Assembly (NCBI GenBank): GCA_023461135.1
Contig: JAEWNX010000042.1
Span: forward strand, 1 to 6,563
Source of the DNA: Pseudomonadota bacterium
Lineage (GTDB): Bacteria > Pseudomonadota > Alphaproteobacteria > Caulobacterales > Aquidulcibacteraceae
Direction: 5' to 3'
DNA length: 6,563 nt
Below are positions 1 through 6,296 of this stretch, in pieces. The translations under genes were made by a program, and so were the position numbers. A model generated the notes under the pieces. It was not told the DNA's origin. It worked only from the letters and a program-made list of their open reading frames with translations, and ran no database searches. How positions within the stretch are numbered: position 1 is the stretch's first letter; every line of letters begins with the position of its first letter.

Positions 1-366
1 GAACGGGGCGTGCCAAGCCTCGAGACGCTGCGACCGCGCATTGTCGACTGGCTCCGCTTCCAGGAAATCACGCAACTGCAGGAGCGGCTCGAGCGGGACG
101 CGCGCATCGAGCGGCTCCGGGAGCAGAACGTCGCGCTCGATCCAGGCGAGGAAACGCCGGCGCCGGCTGACGCAGCGCCGACCGAGCCGGTGCGGCCCGC
201 GCCGGACGCTGCGCTGCCGCCTGGCCAAGCGCCGCCCCCCTTCCCCTTCCCGATCGGGCCTGGCGGGGCGGCCGGAGGCGGCTCGCCGCCGGCGCAGCAA
301 CAGACCGCACCTGCGCCGCAGACCAGCACGCCGGCTGCGCCTTCGGACCAAGGGCCGTCACAGTAA
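1..366 (+). CDS. Parvulin-type peptidyl-prolyl cis-trans isomerase, C-terminal fragment (5' end outside window)
   Basis: The frame is open from the first base to a TAA at 364-366, so this is the last 122 residues of a longer protein. The first ~45 residues form a charged amphipathic helix (RPRIVDWLRFQEITQLQERL, continuing through DARIERL). This is the typical end of SurA/PrsA/PpiD-like periplasmic isomerases, where the helix packs back on the chaperone domain. The catalytic parvulin domain would lie upstream and cannot be seen. The last ~75 residues are low complexity, rich in Pro, Ala and Gln with a Gly patch, and are probably disordered. The expected role is folding of exported proteins in the periplasm. 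A parvulin gene before argJ is a familiar alphaproteobacterial order, which supports the call. An unrelated coiled-coil protein is the alternative. Confidence 0.62.
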   Translation, partial: ERGVPSLETLRPRIVDWLRFQEITQLQERLERDARIERLREQNVALDPGEETPAPADAAPTEPVRPAPDAALPPGQAPPPFPFPIGPGGAAGGGSPPAQQQTAPAPQTSTPAAPSDQGPSQ

Positions 367-430
367 GCCGAGAGGCCGACAGGCGTCGAAGTGATTGCGC
401 CAAAGCGCGTGACGCTGCTTAAGACGAAGC

Positions 431-1663
431 ATGACGCCGCACCGTAGTCCTCTCGCGCCCGCGAATTTTCCTGACCTGCCGAGGATCGCAGGGCTTGAGG
501 CCGCGGTCGGGCGCGCGGGCTTCTACAAGCACGACCGACCGGATTTGCTCTTGATGCGCATGCCCGCCGGGACAAGGGCGGCTGGCGTGTTCACCAGCAA
601 CGCTGTCGGTTCAGCGCCGACCGATTACGCCAAGCAAGCGCTCGCCGCCTCGCGCGGCAGCGCAAGAGCGCTGCTTGTCAACGCCGGTTGCGCCAATTCC
701 TTCACCGGGCCGGCGGGCGACGCAGCGTGCAAACGCGCCTGCGAGGCGGCGGGCGAGCGCATGGGCGTTGCGGCGCGCGAGGTGTTGCCGGCGTCCACGG
801 GCGTGATTGGCGTCGTACTCGACGATGCAAAGATTGCGGCCGCCGCGCCGAAGATGGAGCTGAAGCCGGTCGACTGGCCGGCGGCTGCCGCCGCGATCAT
901 GACGACGGACACGTTTCCCAAGGGCGCAGGCGCGACGTGCATGATCGACGGCGTCGCCGTGAATATTGCCGGCATCGCCAAAGGCTCGGGCATGATCGCG
1001 CCGGACATGGCGACCATGCTGGCGTTCGTTTTTACGGACGCGGCGCTCTCGGCGCCGATCCTGAAGACACTGCTGAAAGCGGAGACCGAGACCAGCTTCA
1101 ACTCGATCACCGTTGATGGCGACCGCAGCACGAACGATTGCGTGCTCTTGTTCGCCACCGGCCAAGCCAACGTGCCGCCAATTGCGGACGCAAAGGACGC
1201 CCGGTTGGAAGGGTTTCGCGTCGCGCTCGCCCGAGTGCTGCGCGACCTCGCCATTCAGATCGTGCGCGACGGGGAAGGCGCCGCCAAGCTGGTGAGCGTC
1301 ACGGTGGAAGGGGCGGTTGATGGCGCGAGCGCCAAGCGCATCGCGCGAACCATCTGCGAAAGCCCTCTGGTGAAGACCGCCATCGCCGGCGAAGACGCGA
1401 ACTGGGGCCGCATCGTGATGGCGGTCGGGCGCAGCGATCAACCGGTGAAGCGCGAGATGATCTCGGTGCGCTTCGGGGCGCTTTGGGCGGCGCGCAACGG
1501 CATGGTCGCTGCCGACTACGATGAAGCGGCGATGAGCGAGTACATGAGGAACGCGGAGTTGGAGATCGGCGTGATTGTCGGCCCAGGCTCAGGCCGCGCC
1601 ACCATGCACACGTGCGATCTCACCAAACGCTACGTCGAGATCAACGGCGATTATCGGAGCTAG
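431..1663 (+). CDS. argJ: Arginine biosynthesis protein ArgJ (glutamate N-acetyltransferase / amino-acid acetyltransferase)
   Basis: ArgJ transfers the acetyl group from N-acetylornithine to glutamate in the cyclic arginine pathway. Some members also acetylate glutamate from acetyl-CoA; sequence alone does not settle which applies here. The 410 residues match the family length. Visible motifs in order are NAGCAN (84-89), the oxyanion-hole STGVIG (122-127, Thr123-Gly124), TTDTFPK (158-164) and the self-cleavage site MATML (193-197). Thr195 becomes the N-terminal nucleophile of the beta chain, giving chains of about 194 and 216 residues. Next come FNSITVDGD (223-231) and the family-typical C-terminus INGDYRS. 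A TGA at 410-412 in the same frame rules out a longer product. ATG 431 is the first start after it, although its Shine-Dalgarno is poor. The gene lies 64 bases after the isomerase and 3 bases before the next gene. It acts in the cytoplasm and appears intact. Confidence 0.97.
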   Translation: MTPHRSPLAPANFPDLPRIAGLEAAVGRAGFYKHDRPDLLLMRMPAGTRAAGVFTSNAVGSAPTDYAKQALAASRGSARALLVNAGCANSFTGPAGDAACKRACEAAGERMGVAAREVLPASTGVIGVVLDDAKIAAAAPKMELKPVDWPAAAAAIMTTDTFPKGAGATCMIDGVAVNIAGIAKGSGMIAPDMATMLAFVFTDAALSAPILKTLLKAETETSFNSITVDGDRSTNDCVLLFATGQANVPPIADAKDARLEGFRVALARVLRDLAIQIVRDGEGAAKLVSVTVEGAVDGASAKRIARTICESPLVKTAIAGEDANWGRIVMAVGRSDQPVKREMISVRFGALWAARNGMVAADYDEAAMSEYMRNAELEIGVIVGPGSGRATMHTCDLTKRYVEINGDYRS

Positions 1664-1666
1664 GCC

Positions 1667-1993
1667 ATGCTGCAGCCCGAAGCAACATGGCAGGTGGCGC
1701 GGAACGGTGAAGAGATCGTGGTCACGCCGCCGAAAAAACAACCCGAGCACATCAAGGTCGCCCACCTTACCCGTATCGTTGTCCTGACCAACGATACGGG
1801 TCCCTGGGGCATGGACGTCTGGTGGATGCTGGTCGACGACACGTCGCGGCGCGCTGTGAGCTATCCCCTGGGCGCAACGGGCGAACAGGCGATGCTCGAC
1901 TGGATGCTCACTTTGCCGGGCTTCGAACTGCGCGGAATGGATTCCGTCGAAAACGCGGAGTTCGTTTGCTGGTCGCGCGATGGTGCGGCCTAA
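1667..1993 (+). CDS. Small conserved-looking protein of unknown function downstream of argJ
   Basis: I do not recognise this 108-residue protein. It has no signal peptide, membrane segment or catalytic motif that I can identify. It is acidic to neutral and Trp-rich in the middle (DVWWMLVDD, 50-58), with a hydrophobic strand TRIVVL (35-40) and a likely helix GEQAMLDWML (72-81). This suggests a compact alpha/beta cytoplasmic domain. The ATG lies 3 bases after the argJ stop. A GGAG at 1656-1659, overlapping the end of argJ, is 7 bases from the start, so coupled translation in one operon is likely. Many alphaproteobacteria carry a MutT-type hydrolase after argJ, but no Nudix box is present here. 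The codons for T35 to G45 form a perfect 13-bp inverted repeat. The stop codon overlaps that of the opposing protease gene. Confidence 0.78.
   Translation: MLQPEATWQVARNGEEIVVTPPKKQPEHIKVAHLTRIVVLTNDTGPWGMDVWWMLVDDTSRRAVSYPLGATGEQAMLDWMLTLPGFELRGMDSVENAEFVCWSRDGAA
1769..1801. repeat. Perfect 13-bp inverted repeat with 7-base loop inside the gene after argJ
   Basis: The left arm ACCCGTATCGTTG (1769-1781) is the exact reverse complement of CAACGATACGGGT (1789-1801), with TCCTGAC as the loop. Pairing ends sharply at both outer bases. There is no T-run on either side, so it is not a canonical intrinsic terminator. It could be a hairpin in the argJ transcript, a dyad protein-binding site, or chance within coding sequence. 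Confidence 0.85.
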
Positions 1994-3978
1994 GGCGAAG
2001 CCGCCGCCGGTGTGATCGTTGCTGCGGCGCGCGTCATGTCCAAACGCCCACGTCCAGCCGGCCGCGCGCACGTCGCCGAGCCTGCGCTGACGGGCGTCGC
2101 GTTTTGCGAGCGGGCGCATTCGATCTGGCCGAAGCCGCTAGCGAACGGGCTGACGCCCCGTGTGAAGAGCGCGTCTTCGAGTTCGCGCCCGCGCAAGCCG
2201 GTCTGCGCAGCCAACAAGGCAAGCGCGGCGGAGACGTGCGGCGCGGCCATCGAAGTGCCTTGCAGGAACGAGTAATAGCAGCGCTCGGTCGAGTTCTGGT
2301 TCACCGGGTCGTAGCAGCCGGACGTGGTCGTGCGCGTTGAAAGCACGCCGTCGGGGCGTCCGTCTCCGTCGCTGTCGGCGAAAACATCGCCGCCTGGCGC
2401 GATCAGGTCGATTTGCGGGCCGAAGTTGGAATAGAACGACAACCCGCCGCGCGCATCTCCTGCGCCCACGACAATGACGTTGTTGCAATTCGCCGGCGCG
2501 AACAGCGAGGCCTGGTTGGCCTTATTGCCGGCGGCGACGACGACGACGACGTTGTTGGCGACCGCTGCGTCGATCGCGGCCTGCATCGAGGCCGGGCACG
2601 GCGCCTGAATCGTCAGGCTCATATTGATGATGTCGGCAGGCGTCGGATTGTTGAGCTGCAAGCCCGCGGCCGTGATCACCGGCGCAAGCCCCGCGGCCCA
2701 ACGTATGCCGGACACGATGTCCGCAAGCTGGCCGCCGCAGCGGCCCAGCACGCGCACTGGAATGATCGTGACGTTCCAGGCGCCGCTAGCCACGCCGACG
2801 CGATCGTTGGTGTTCGCCGCGCCGATCGTGCCGGCGACGTGGGTGCCGTGATACGAAGCGTCGGTCGCCGTTCCGCACTGATCGCCTGCATCCTGCGCGT
2901 CGGCGTCGATGCCGTCGCCGTCGCCGCCACGGTCGACATTCGCGATCATATCGGCGCCCGCGGCGATGTTGGCCGATGCATGGATTTCCGGGTGCGTGAG
3001 ATCGAGGCCGGTGTCGAGCACCGCAACGCGCACGTCACGCGAGCCGACCTGAGCAGCTTCCCAGAACGAGATGAAACCCGCGCCGCCCGGCGATTGGCCT
3101 TCGCCTGCGCCAGGCGGGCGATAGTGCCATTGCAGGGCGTAGAGCGGATCGTTTGGCGCGCCGCCAACACGCGCTGGCGCCGGCGTGACGGGCGTCTGCG
3201 GAGGCTGGTCGGACTGCTCTTGGTCCTCCCGGGGGCGCGGCAGGCGGTCGAAGCCCGGATTGGCGATGTAATTGGGCTCGACATATTCGAACGCGCGCGC
3301 CGCCTGCAGGCGCTGGATGGCGCACCGCGTGGCGAGGGCTATGTCTTGCTCGAGCTGACCTTGAGTGACGATGCGCGGGCAGCGGTCGGTCTCGTTCCAT
3401 TCGATCGCGCCGGGCGGCGTCTGCTGTTGCTCGAGCTGCTGCGCGTAAGCGGTCGATGTCGGACTGGCGCCGTTCAGCAGGTTTACCGTCACGACGCCGC
3501 CCGGCCGCACTTCGACCTCGCCGGGCAGGCCGAGGCGCGCGAGCACGTCGCGCGCGCGCGTGCGCGCTTCGGCCGAGGCTTCCGTCTCGGCGGCGGTGCG
3601 CACTTGCCCCTGCAGTTCATCCGGCAATTGCTCCAGCGCCGTCTCACCGCTCGCCCGGAGCGAGCGCACGAAATTGCTCGCCAGGCCCATCTCGGCGGCG
3701 GTCTCGGCCAGTTCAGCTTCGATGCGCGGGCCGATCAGAATTTCACCCGGCGCGATCAGCAGGGGTTCCGGCGCAAGCAGCGCGGCGATCTGATCCTGCG
3801 GCTGCACCGAACCCGAAAGCGCGCGCGCCGCGAGCGGCACATCGCTCAGCGCTGCGGGACCCGGCCCGGCCGCGCCGCCGCGAACGCGCTCCCAAGCGTC
3901 GCGGATCTGGTCGCATGCGCCCAGCGCCAGCAATGGCGCGATCGCCAACGCGGCCAGACTCCAGCGACGATGCGACAT
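1990..3978 (-). CDS. S8 family subtilisin-like serine protease, predicted lipoprotein with propeptide
   Basis: This is a 662-residue exported endopeptidase of MEROPS family S8. The start has a type II signal: a hydrophobic stretch (7-19) and the lipobox LGAC, with Cys22 predicted to be lipidated and Asp23 at position +2. Residues ~23-240 form a Gln/Ala-rich pro-region ending in YVEPNYIAN (232-240), typical of subtilase propeptides. A Pro/Gln linker follows to ~275. The catalytic domain shows NDPLYALQW (276-284), Asp322 in LDTG, His377 in HGTHVAGT, oxyanion Asn485 in AAGN and Ser576 in GTSMAAPH. The motifs RVLGRCGG and LFAPANC resemble the MprA-like group of bacterial extracellular proteases, recalled from memory. 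A DxDGDGxxD stretch (535-543) and a GDGDG stretch (352-356) look like Ca2+ sites. Eleven cysteines suggest disulfides. A GGGGAG at 3985-3990, 6 bases before the ATG, fixes the start. Confidence 0.95.
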   Translation of the reverse strand: MSHRRWSLAALAIAPLLALGACDQIRDAWERVRGGAAGPGPAALSDVPLAARALSGSVQPQDQIAALLAPEPLLIAPGEILIGPRIEAELAETAAEMGLASNFVRSLRASGETALEQLPDELQGQVRTAAETEASAEARTRARDVLARLGLPGEVEVRPGGVVTVNLLNGASPTSTAYAQQLEQQQTPPGAIEWNETDRCPRIVTQGQLEQDIALATRCAIQRLQAARAFEYVEPNYIANPGFDRLPRPREDQEQSDQPPQTPVTPAPARVGGAPNDPLYALQWHYRPPGAGEGQSPGGAGFISFWEAAQVGSRDVRVAVLDTGLDLTHPEIHASANIAAGADMIANVDRGGDGDGIDADAQDAGDQCGTATDASYHGTHVAGTIGAANTNDRVGVASGAWNVTIIPVRVLGRCGGQLADIVSGIRWAAGLAPVITAAGLQLNNPTPADIINMSLTIQAPCPASMQAAIDAAVANNVVVVVAAGNKANQASLFAPANCNNVIVVGAGDARGGLSFYSNFGPQIDLIAPGGDVFADSDGDGRPDGVLSTRTTTSGCYDPVNQNSTERCYYSFLQGTSMAAPHVSAALALLAAQTGLRGRELEDALFTRGVSPFASGFGQIECARSQNATPVSAGSATCARPAGRGRLDMTRAAATITPAAASP

Positions 3979-3984
3979 GCTTGG

Positions 3985-3990
3985 CTCCCC
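3985..3990 (-). promoter_or_regulatory. Shine-Dalgarno of the S8 protease gene
   Basis: The minus strand reads GGGGAG, ending 6 bases before the ATG at 3978. This supports the chosen start, which is also the one that places the lipoprotein signal at the N-terminus. Confidence 0.7.
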
Positions 3991-4001
3991 ACGACTTTTC
4001 G

Positions 4002-4076
4002 CCGATGCTTGAAGCCTAGCTTGGCCTCCTCAAGTGACAAGGCAATGGCGATAGGAGGCCAGTGGAGAAGCATCGG
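4002..4076. repeat. Two nested perfect 9-bp inverted repeats in the divergent intergenic region
   Basis: The outer arms are CCGATGCTT (4002-4010) and AAGCATCGG (4068-4076). The inner arms are TGGCCTCCT (4022-4030) and AGGAGGCCA (4053-4061). Both pairs are exact and centred within about 3 bases of each other, near 4039 and 4041.5. They can fold as one long hairpin with an 11 by 6 base internal loop and a 22-base apical loop. In a plus-strand RNA the inner stem would hide the AGGAGG Shine-Dalgarno at 4053-4058. In DNA the arms could be paired operator half-sites for the two divergent genes. The pairing is seen directly; the function is inferred. Confidence 0.7.
4013..4040 (-). promoter_or_regulatory. 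Candidate sigma-70-type promoter of the S8 protease
   Basis: The minus strand reads TTGTCA (4035-4040), 16 bases of spacer, then TAGGCT (4013-4018), about 34 bases before the ATG. The -35 fits well and the -10 poorly. The box TAGGCTTC also occurs in front of the metallopeptidase gene at 6268. The element lies within the nested inverted repeats at 4002-4076, with the -35 in the central loop. Confidence 0.35.
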
Positions 4077-4091
4077 TTGCTCGCACGATGA
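4062..4091 (+). CDS. Possible 9-codon leader peptide coupled to the 231-residue gene
   Basis: GTG at 4062 opens a mini-ORF with the product MEKHRLLAR. Its TGA (4089-4091) overlaps the ATG of the next gene (4088-4090) as ATGA, a classic translational coupling junction. The only strong Shine-Dalgarno in this region, AGGAGG at 4053-4058, is 3 bases before this GTG and 29 bases before the ATG at 4088, which has no good site of its own. The 3-base spacing is shorter than ideal, and a 9-codon frame can arise by chance, so this is tentative. Confidence 0.3.
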   Translation: MEKHRLLAR

Positions 4092-4783
4092 GCATTTTCC
4101 CTCTGGCGGCGAACCTCGCCGGCGCGCGCGATCCCGCCGCGCCGCGCGCCCGCACCGAAGATGAAGCGACCAGTCTTGCCGGCGGGCCGGTATTCCTGGC
4201 TGTCGAGGAGCTGCCGGATCGTTTTGAGACGCCGGAGGCGGCGGAAGCCGCTGTGCCGGAATTGTACGGCTCGGGATTGTACGAGCTCGTCTGGCGCGAT
4301 GAGGCCTGGCGCGTGACGATGCGCTACTGGCGCCCCGCCCCGCCGGCGCCCGTTGCGCGCTCGGGCGAGGCGGCGTCCAAGAAGCCGCTGGGGCATGCGC
4401 GCACGCCGGAGGAAGCGCGCGTGCTTCTGGGCGCGCCTGCGGAGCTTGCGCAGGAGATGATGCCCAACCGCTATGTCGACCACAAACAACTGATGAAGCG
4501 CTGGGGCGAGTGGGTGAGGAACGGGCTCGGCGAAATCGTCGAGAGCGAAGCGAAGTTCGCTGTGCGGATCACGTACTGGCGGCCGATGCATGCGCCCGGC
4601 GTCGCCGCGCCGCTTGCGCCGGTGGAGCGGATCGAGTTGGCGGAACGCGTGGCGGCGCCGTTGCGCAGCGAAGCGCCGCAGGCGGACCTGGACATCGGCC
4701 TGTTCGAAGACACCGCGCCTGAGAATCCGAACGTCGTGCTGGTGACGGAAGAAGGCGACGGGCGGTTTCGCGGCAGCGAGTAG
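4088..4783 (+). CDS. Unrecognised 231-residue protein with an internal duplication ending in YWRP
   Basis: I cannot assign a function. No signal peptide or membrane span is evident, so it is probably cytoplasmic. Two segments align without gaps over 26 residues with 10 identities: 58-83 and 141-166. Each has a GL-E-V core, a beta-like strand and the ending YWRP (80-83 and 163-166). A shorter match, TPE followed by Ala/Glu-rich residues, precedes each (48 and 107). The second copy carries a longer helical insert between these elements. The tail (~195-231) is acidic, with ADLDIGLFED at 199-208. An in-frame stop at 4052-4054 and the lack of any start codon between it and 4088 leave ATG 4088 as the earliest start. 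The gene diverges from the S8 protease and converges, 3 bases apart, on the metallopeptidase. Codon use matches the neighbours, so it is probably a real native gene. Confidence 0.8.
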   Translation: MSIFPLAANLAGARDPAAPRARTEDEATSLAGGPVFLAVEELPDRFETPEAAEAAVPELYGSGLYELVWRDEAWRVTMRYWRPAPPAPVARSGEAASKKPLGHARTPEEARVLLGAPAELAQEMMPNRYVDHKQLMKRWGEWVRNGLGEIVESEAKFAVRITYWRPMHAPGVAAPLAPVERIELAERVAAPLRSEAPQADLDIGLFEDTAPENPNVVLVTEEGDGRFRGSE

Positions 4784-4786
4784 GCC

Positions 4787-6268
4787 TCACCATTCCGGCG
4801 TTTCGTTGCGCTGCGCGGCTTCCAGGTAGCGCCTTGCGCGCGCCGCCGTATCTCCGCCGTGCGGACTGTAGGCGATCGGGCCGAGCACCGTAGCCGCATC
4901 GCGGAAACGCCGCGAATTCAGAAGCTGGATCGCCAAATTGAAGCGGATCTCGTCCACCTGCGGCGCCAGAAGGTGCGCCTGGATCAGGACATCCAACACC
5001 TCGTCCGAGAGCGCGCCATCGTGCGAGCGCACGTAATAGTAGAGCGTCGGCACGTGGTTGGGGTTGGCCCGGAAGGCGCGCACGAAATGCCGGCGCGCCT
5101 GCGCCATCGCCTCTTCGCCGCCCTCCTCCGCCGCCTCGGCCTCCGCGAAATAGCTGCGCCCTACGATGTATTGCGCTTCGAAATCCTGGGGATTGGCTTC
5201 GATCAGCGGCGCGGCCAGTTCTCGCGCACGCGCGGGGCTTCGTGAAAGCTCGGCATAGGCCGCCGAGCGCGTGGCGTAGGGATCGCCAGGAAAGCGTGCG
5301 GCTTCGTTGACAATGCTCTCGGCCAGCTCGGCGTCACCGCCGCGCATGCGCTCCAAGCGCGCGTTCTGGAGGATAAGATCGTCCGCCGAGCGCGGCATGC
5401 GCGTGATCGTGATGCTGGAGGCTTCCATCTCGCGGTTCGGATAGACCGTGTATTGGATCGTGCCGCGCATGTAGGCGGTGAGTTCGCTTCTGAATTGCTC
5501 CGCCGACATGCCGAACGCGCTCTCGAAGGCCTCTACGGGCTCAACGCCTTGGCGAATCCCGCGCATATAGGCGTTGAACGCGTTTTGCCGCTCGGGGCGG
5601 CTGAACATGTAGTGCACCATCAGCCAGCTCTGGGCGTAGAACACGCCGCGCTGGTCGGCCTCTGCCGGCATGCCGGCGAGCACCGCCTCCATCGGCAGTA
5701 ATTGCTGACGTGCGTATCCGACGAGTTGCACTTCGCGCGCGTCGCTCGGTCTGCCCACCAGCGTGCCGCGATGGTCGAAGTCGACTGTCGCCATGTATTC
5801 CGCGAACCCTTCGACATACCAGGCGGGATACGCCGCACGGAAGAACTGCATCATGAAATGATGCGTGTATTCGTGAAACAGAATCTGCTGGGCGATGCCC
5901 TCCCAGCCCATGTCGTCATTGATGGCGAACGCCGCCACGTGTTCGGGCTGATAGGTGTAGAAGCCGCGAATGTCGCGCGCGGCGCCTGGCCAGACCGTTT
6001 GCAGCGCGCGCTCGTCGCGCAACAAATAGACGGTCAGCTTGACCGGTGTTTCCGGACGGGCTGCGCCGGTGCGTTCGTGCAGAAGGTCGTTGAAGTGCTC
6101 CAAGTCCTGCACGGCCTCGCGCAGCGGACGTTCGCGGCCGCGGCTGTAGACGATGAAATTCTCGCTCTCGGCCCGCATCCAGACGCCGTCTTGTGCATGC
6201 GCCTGCGGCGCAATCAGCAGCAGCGCCGCGCCCGCACAGAGCAGGGTAACCAGGCCTCTGAGGTTCAT
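4787..6268 (-). CDS. Secreted gluzincin-type zinc metallopeptidase with TPR-like C-terminal half
   Basis: This is a 493-residue exported protein. A Sec signal peptide (residues 1-25, hydrophobic core 6-20) ends in AHA before Gln26. Residues ~28-270 form an MA-type peptidase domain of the DUF1570/PF13485 style. HEYTHH (132-137) contains the HExxH motif, with His132 and His136 as zinc ligands and Glu133 as the base. WYVEGFAEY (150-158) supplies the likely third ligand, Glu153. The C-terminal ~190 residues are helical repeats resembling TPRs, including NPQDFEAQYIVGRSYFAEAE (359-378) and NPNHVPTLYYYVRSH (402-416). They probably bind a partner or substrate in the periplasm or outside the cell. A longer frame can begin at a TTG at 6325, but ATG 6268 puts the signal peptide at the N-terminus and has GGGGAAGG just upstream. 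The substrate is unknown. All metal-binding residues are present, so it is probably active. Confidence 0.88.
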   Translation of the reverse strand: MNLRGLVTLLCAGAALLLIAPQAHAQDGVWMRAESENFIVYSRGRERPLREAVQDLEHFNDLLHERTGAARPETPVKLTVYLLRDERALQTVWPGAARDIRGFYTYQPEHVAAFAINDDMGWEGIAQQILFHEYTHHFMMQFFRAAYPAWYVEGFAEYMATVDFDHRGTLVGRPSDAREVQLVGYARQQLLPMEAVLAGMPAEADQRGVFYAQSWLMVHYMFSRPERQNAFNAYMRGIRQGVEPVEAFESAFGMSAEQFRSELTAYMRGTIQYTVYPNREMEASSITITRMPRSADDLILQNARLERMRGGDAELAESIVNEAARFPGDPYATRSAAYAELSRSPARARELAAPLIEANPQDFEAQYIVGRSYFAEAEAAEEGGEEAMAQARRHFVRAFRANPNHVPTLYYYVRSHDGALSDEVLDVLIQAHLLAPQVDEIRFNLAIQLLNSRRFRDAATVLGPIAYSPHGGDTAARARRYLEAAQRNETPEW

Positions 6269-6270
6269 GA

Positions 6271-6278
6271 CCTTCCCC
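6271..6278 (-). promoter_or_regulatory. Shine-Dalgarno deciding the metallopeptidase start
   Basis: The minus strand reads GGGGAAGG, ending 2 bases before ATG 6268; the GGGGAA part leaves a 4-base gap. Together with the signal peptide beginning at this ATG, it favours 6268 over the TTG at 6325. Confidence 0.55.
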
Positions 6279-6296
6279 AACCTTCGGTCGAGCGGA

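Noticed and set aside
367..430. Possible terminator or promoter between the isomerase and argJ
   Set aside because: Only 4-bp stems (GCGC-CAAA-GCGC and GCTT/AAGC) can be found, with no T-run and no convincing -35/-10 pair.
611..1441. 276-codon minus-strand frame opposite argJ
   Set aside because: It is His/Arg-rich with no motif or ribosome site, and is explained as the shadow of argJ codon bias.
1933..1946. Short palindrome CGGAAT-GG-ATTCCG
   Set aside because: A 6-bp stem with a 2-base gap is too short and common to support as a site, and it lies within coding sequence.
2536..2550. Five tandem GAC triplets (GTC on the coding strand)
   Set aside because: They encode the run of valines (477-481) before the conserved AAGN of the subtilase core; five copies are short and explained by the protein.
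2413..4164. 583-codon open frame on the plus strand opposite the S8 protease
   Set aside because: Its translation is Arg/Ala-rich with no recognisable domain, and it lies antisense to a gene with a complete catalytic triad. Long antisense frames are expected in high-GC coding DNA.
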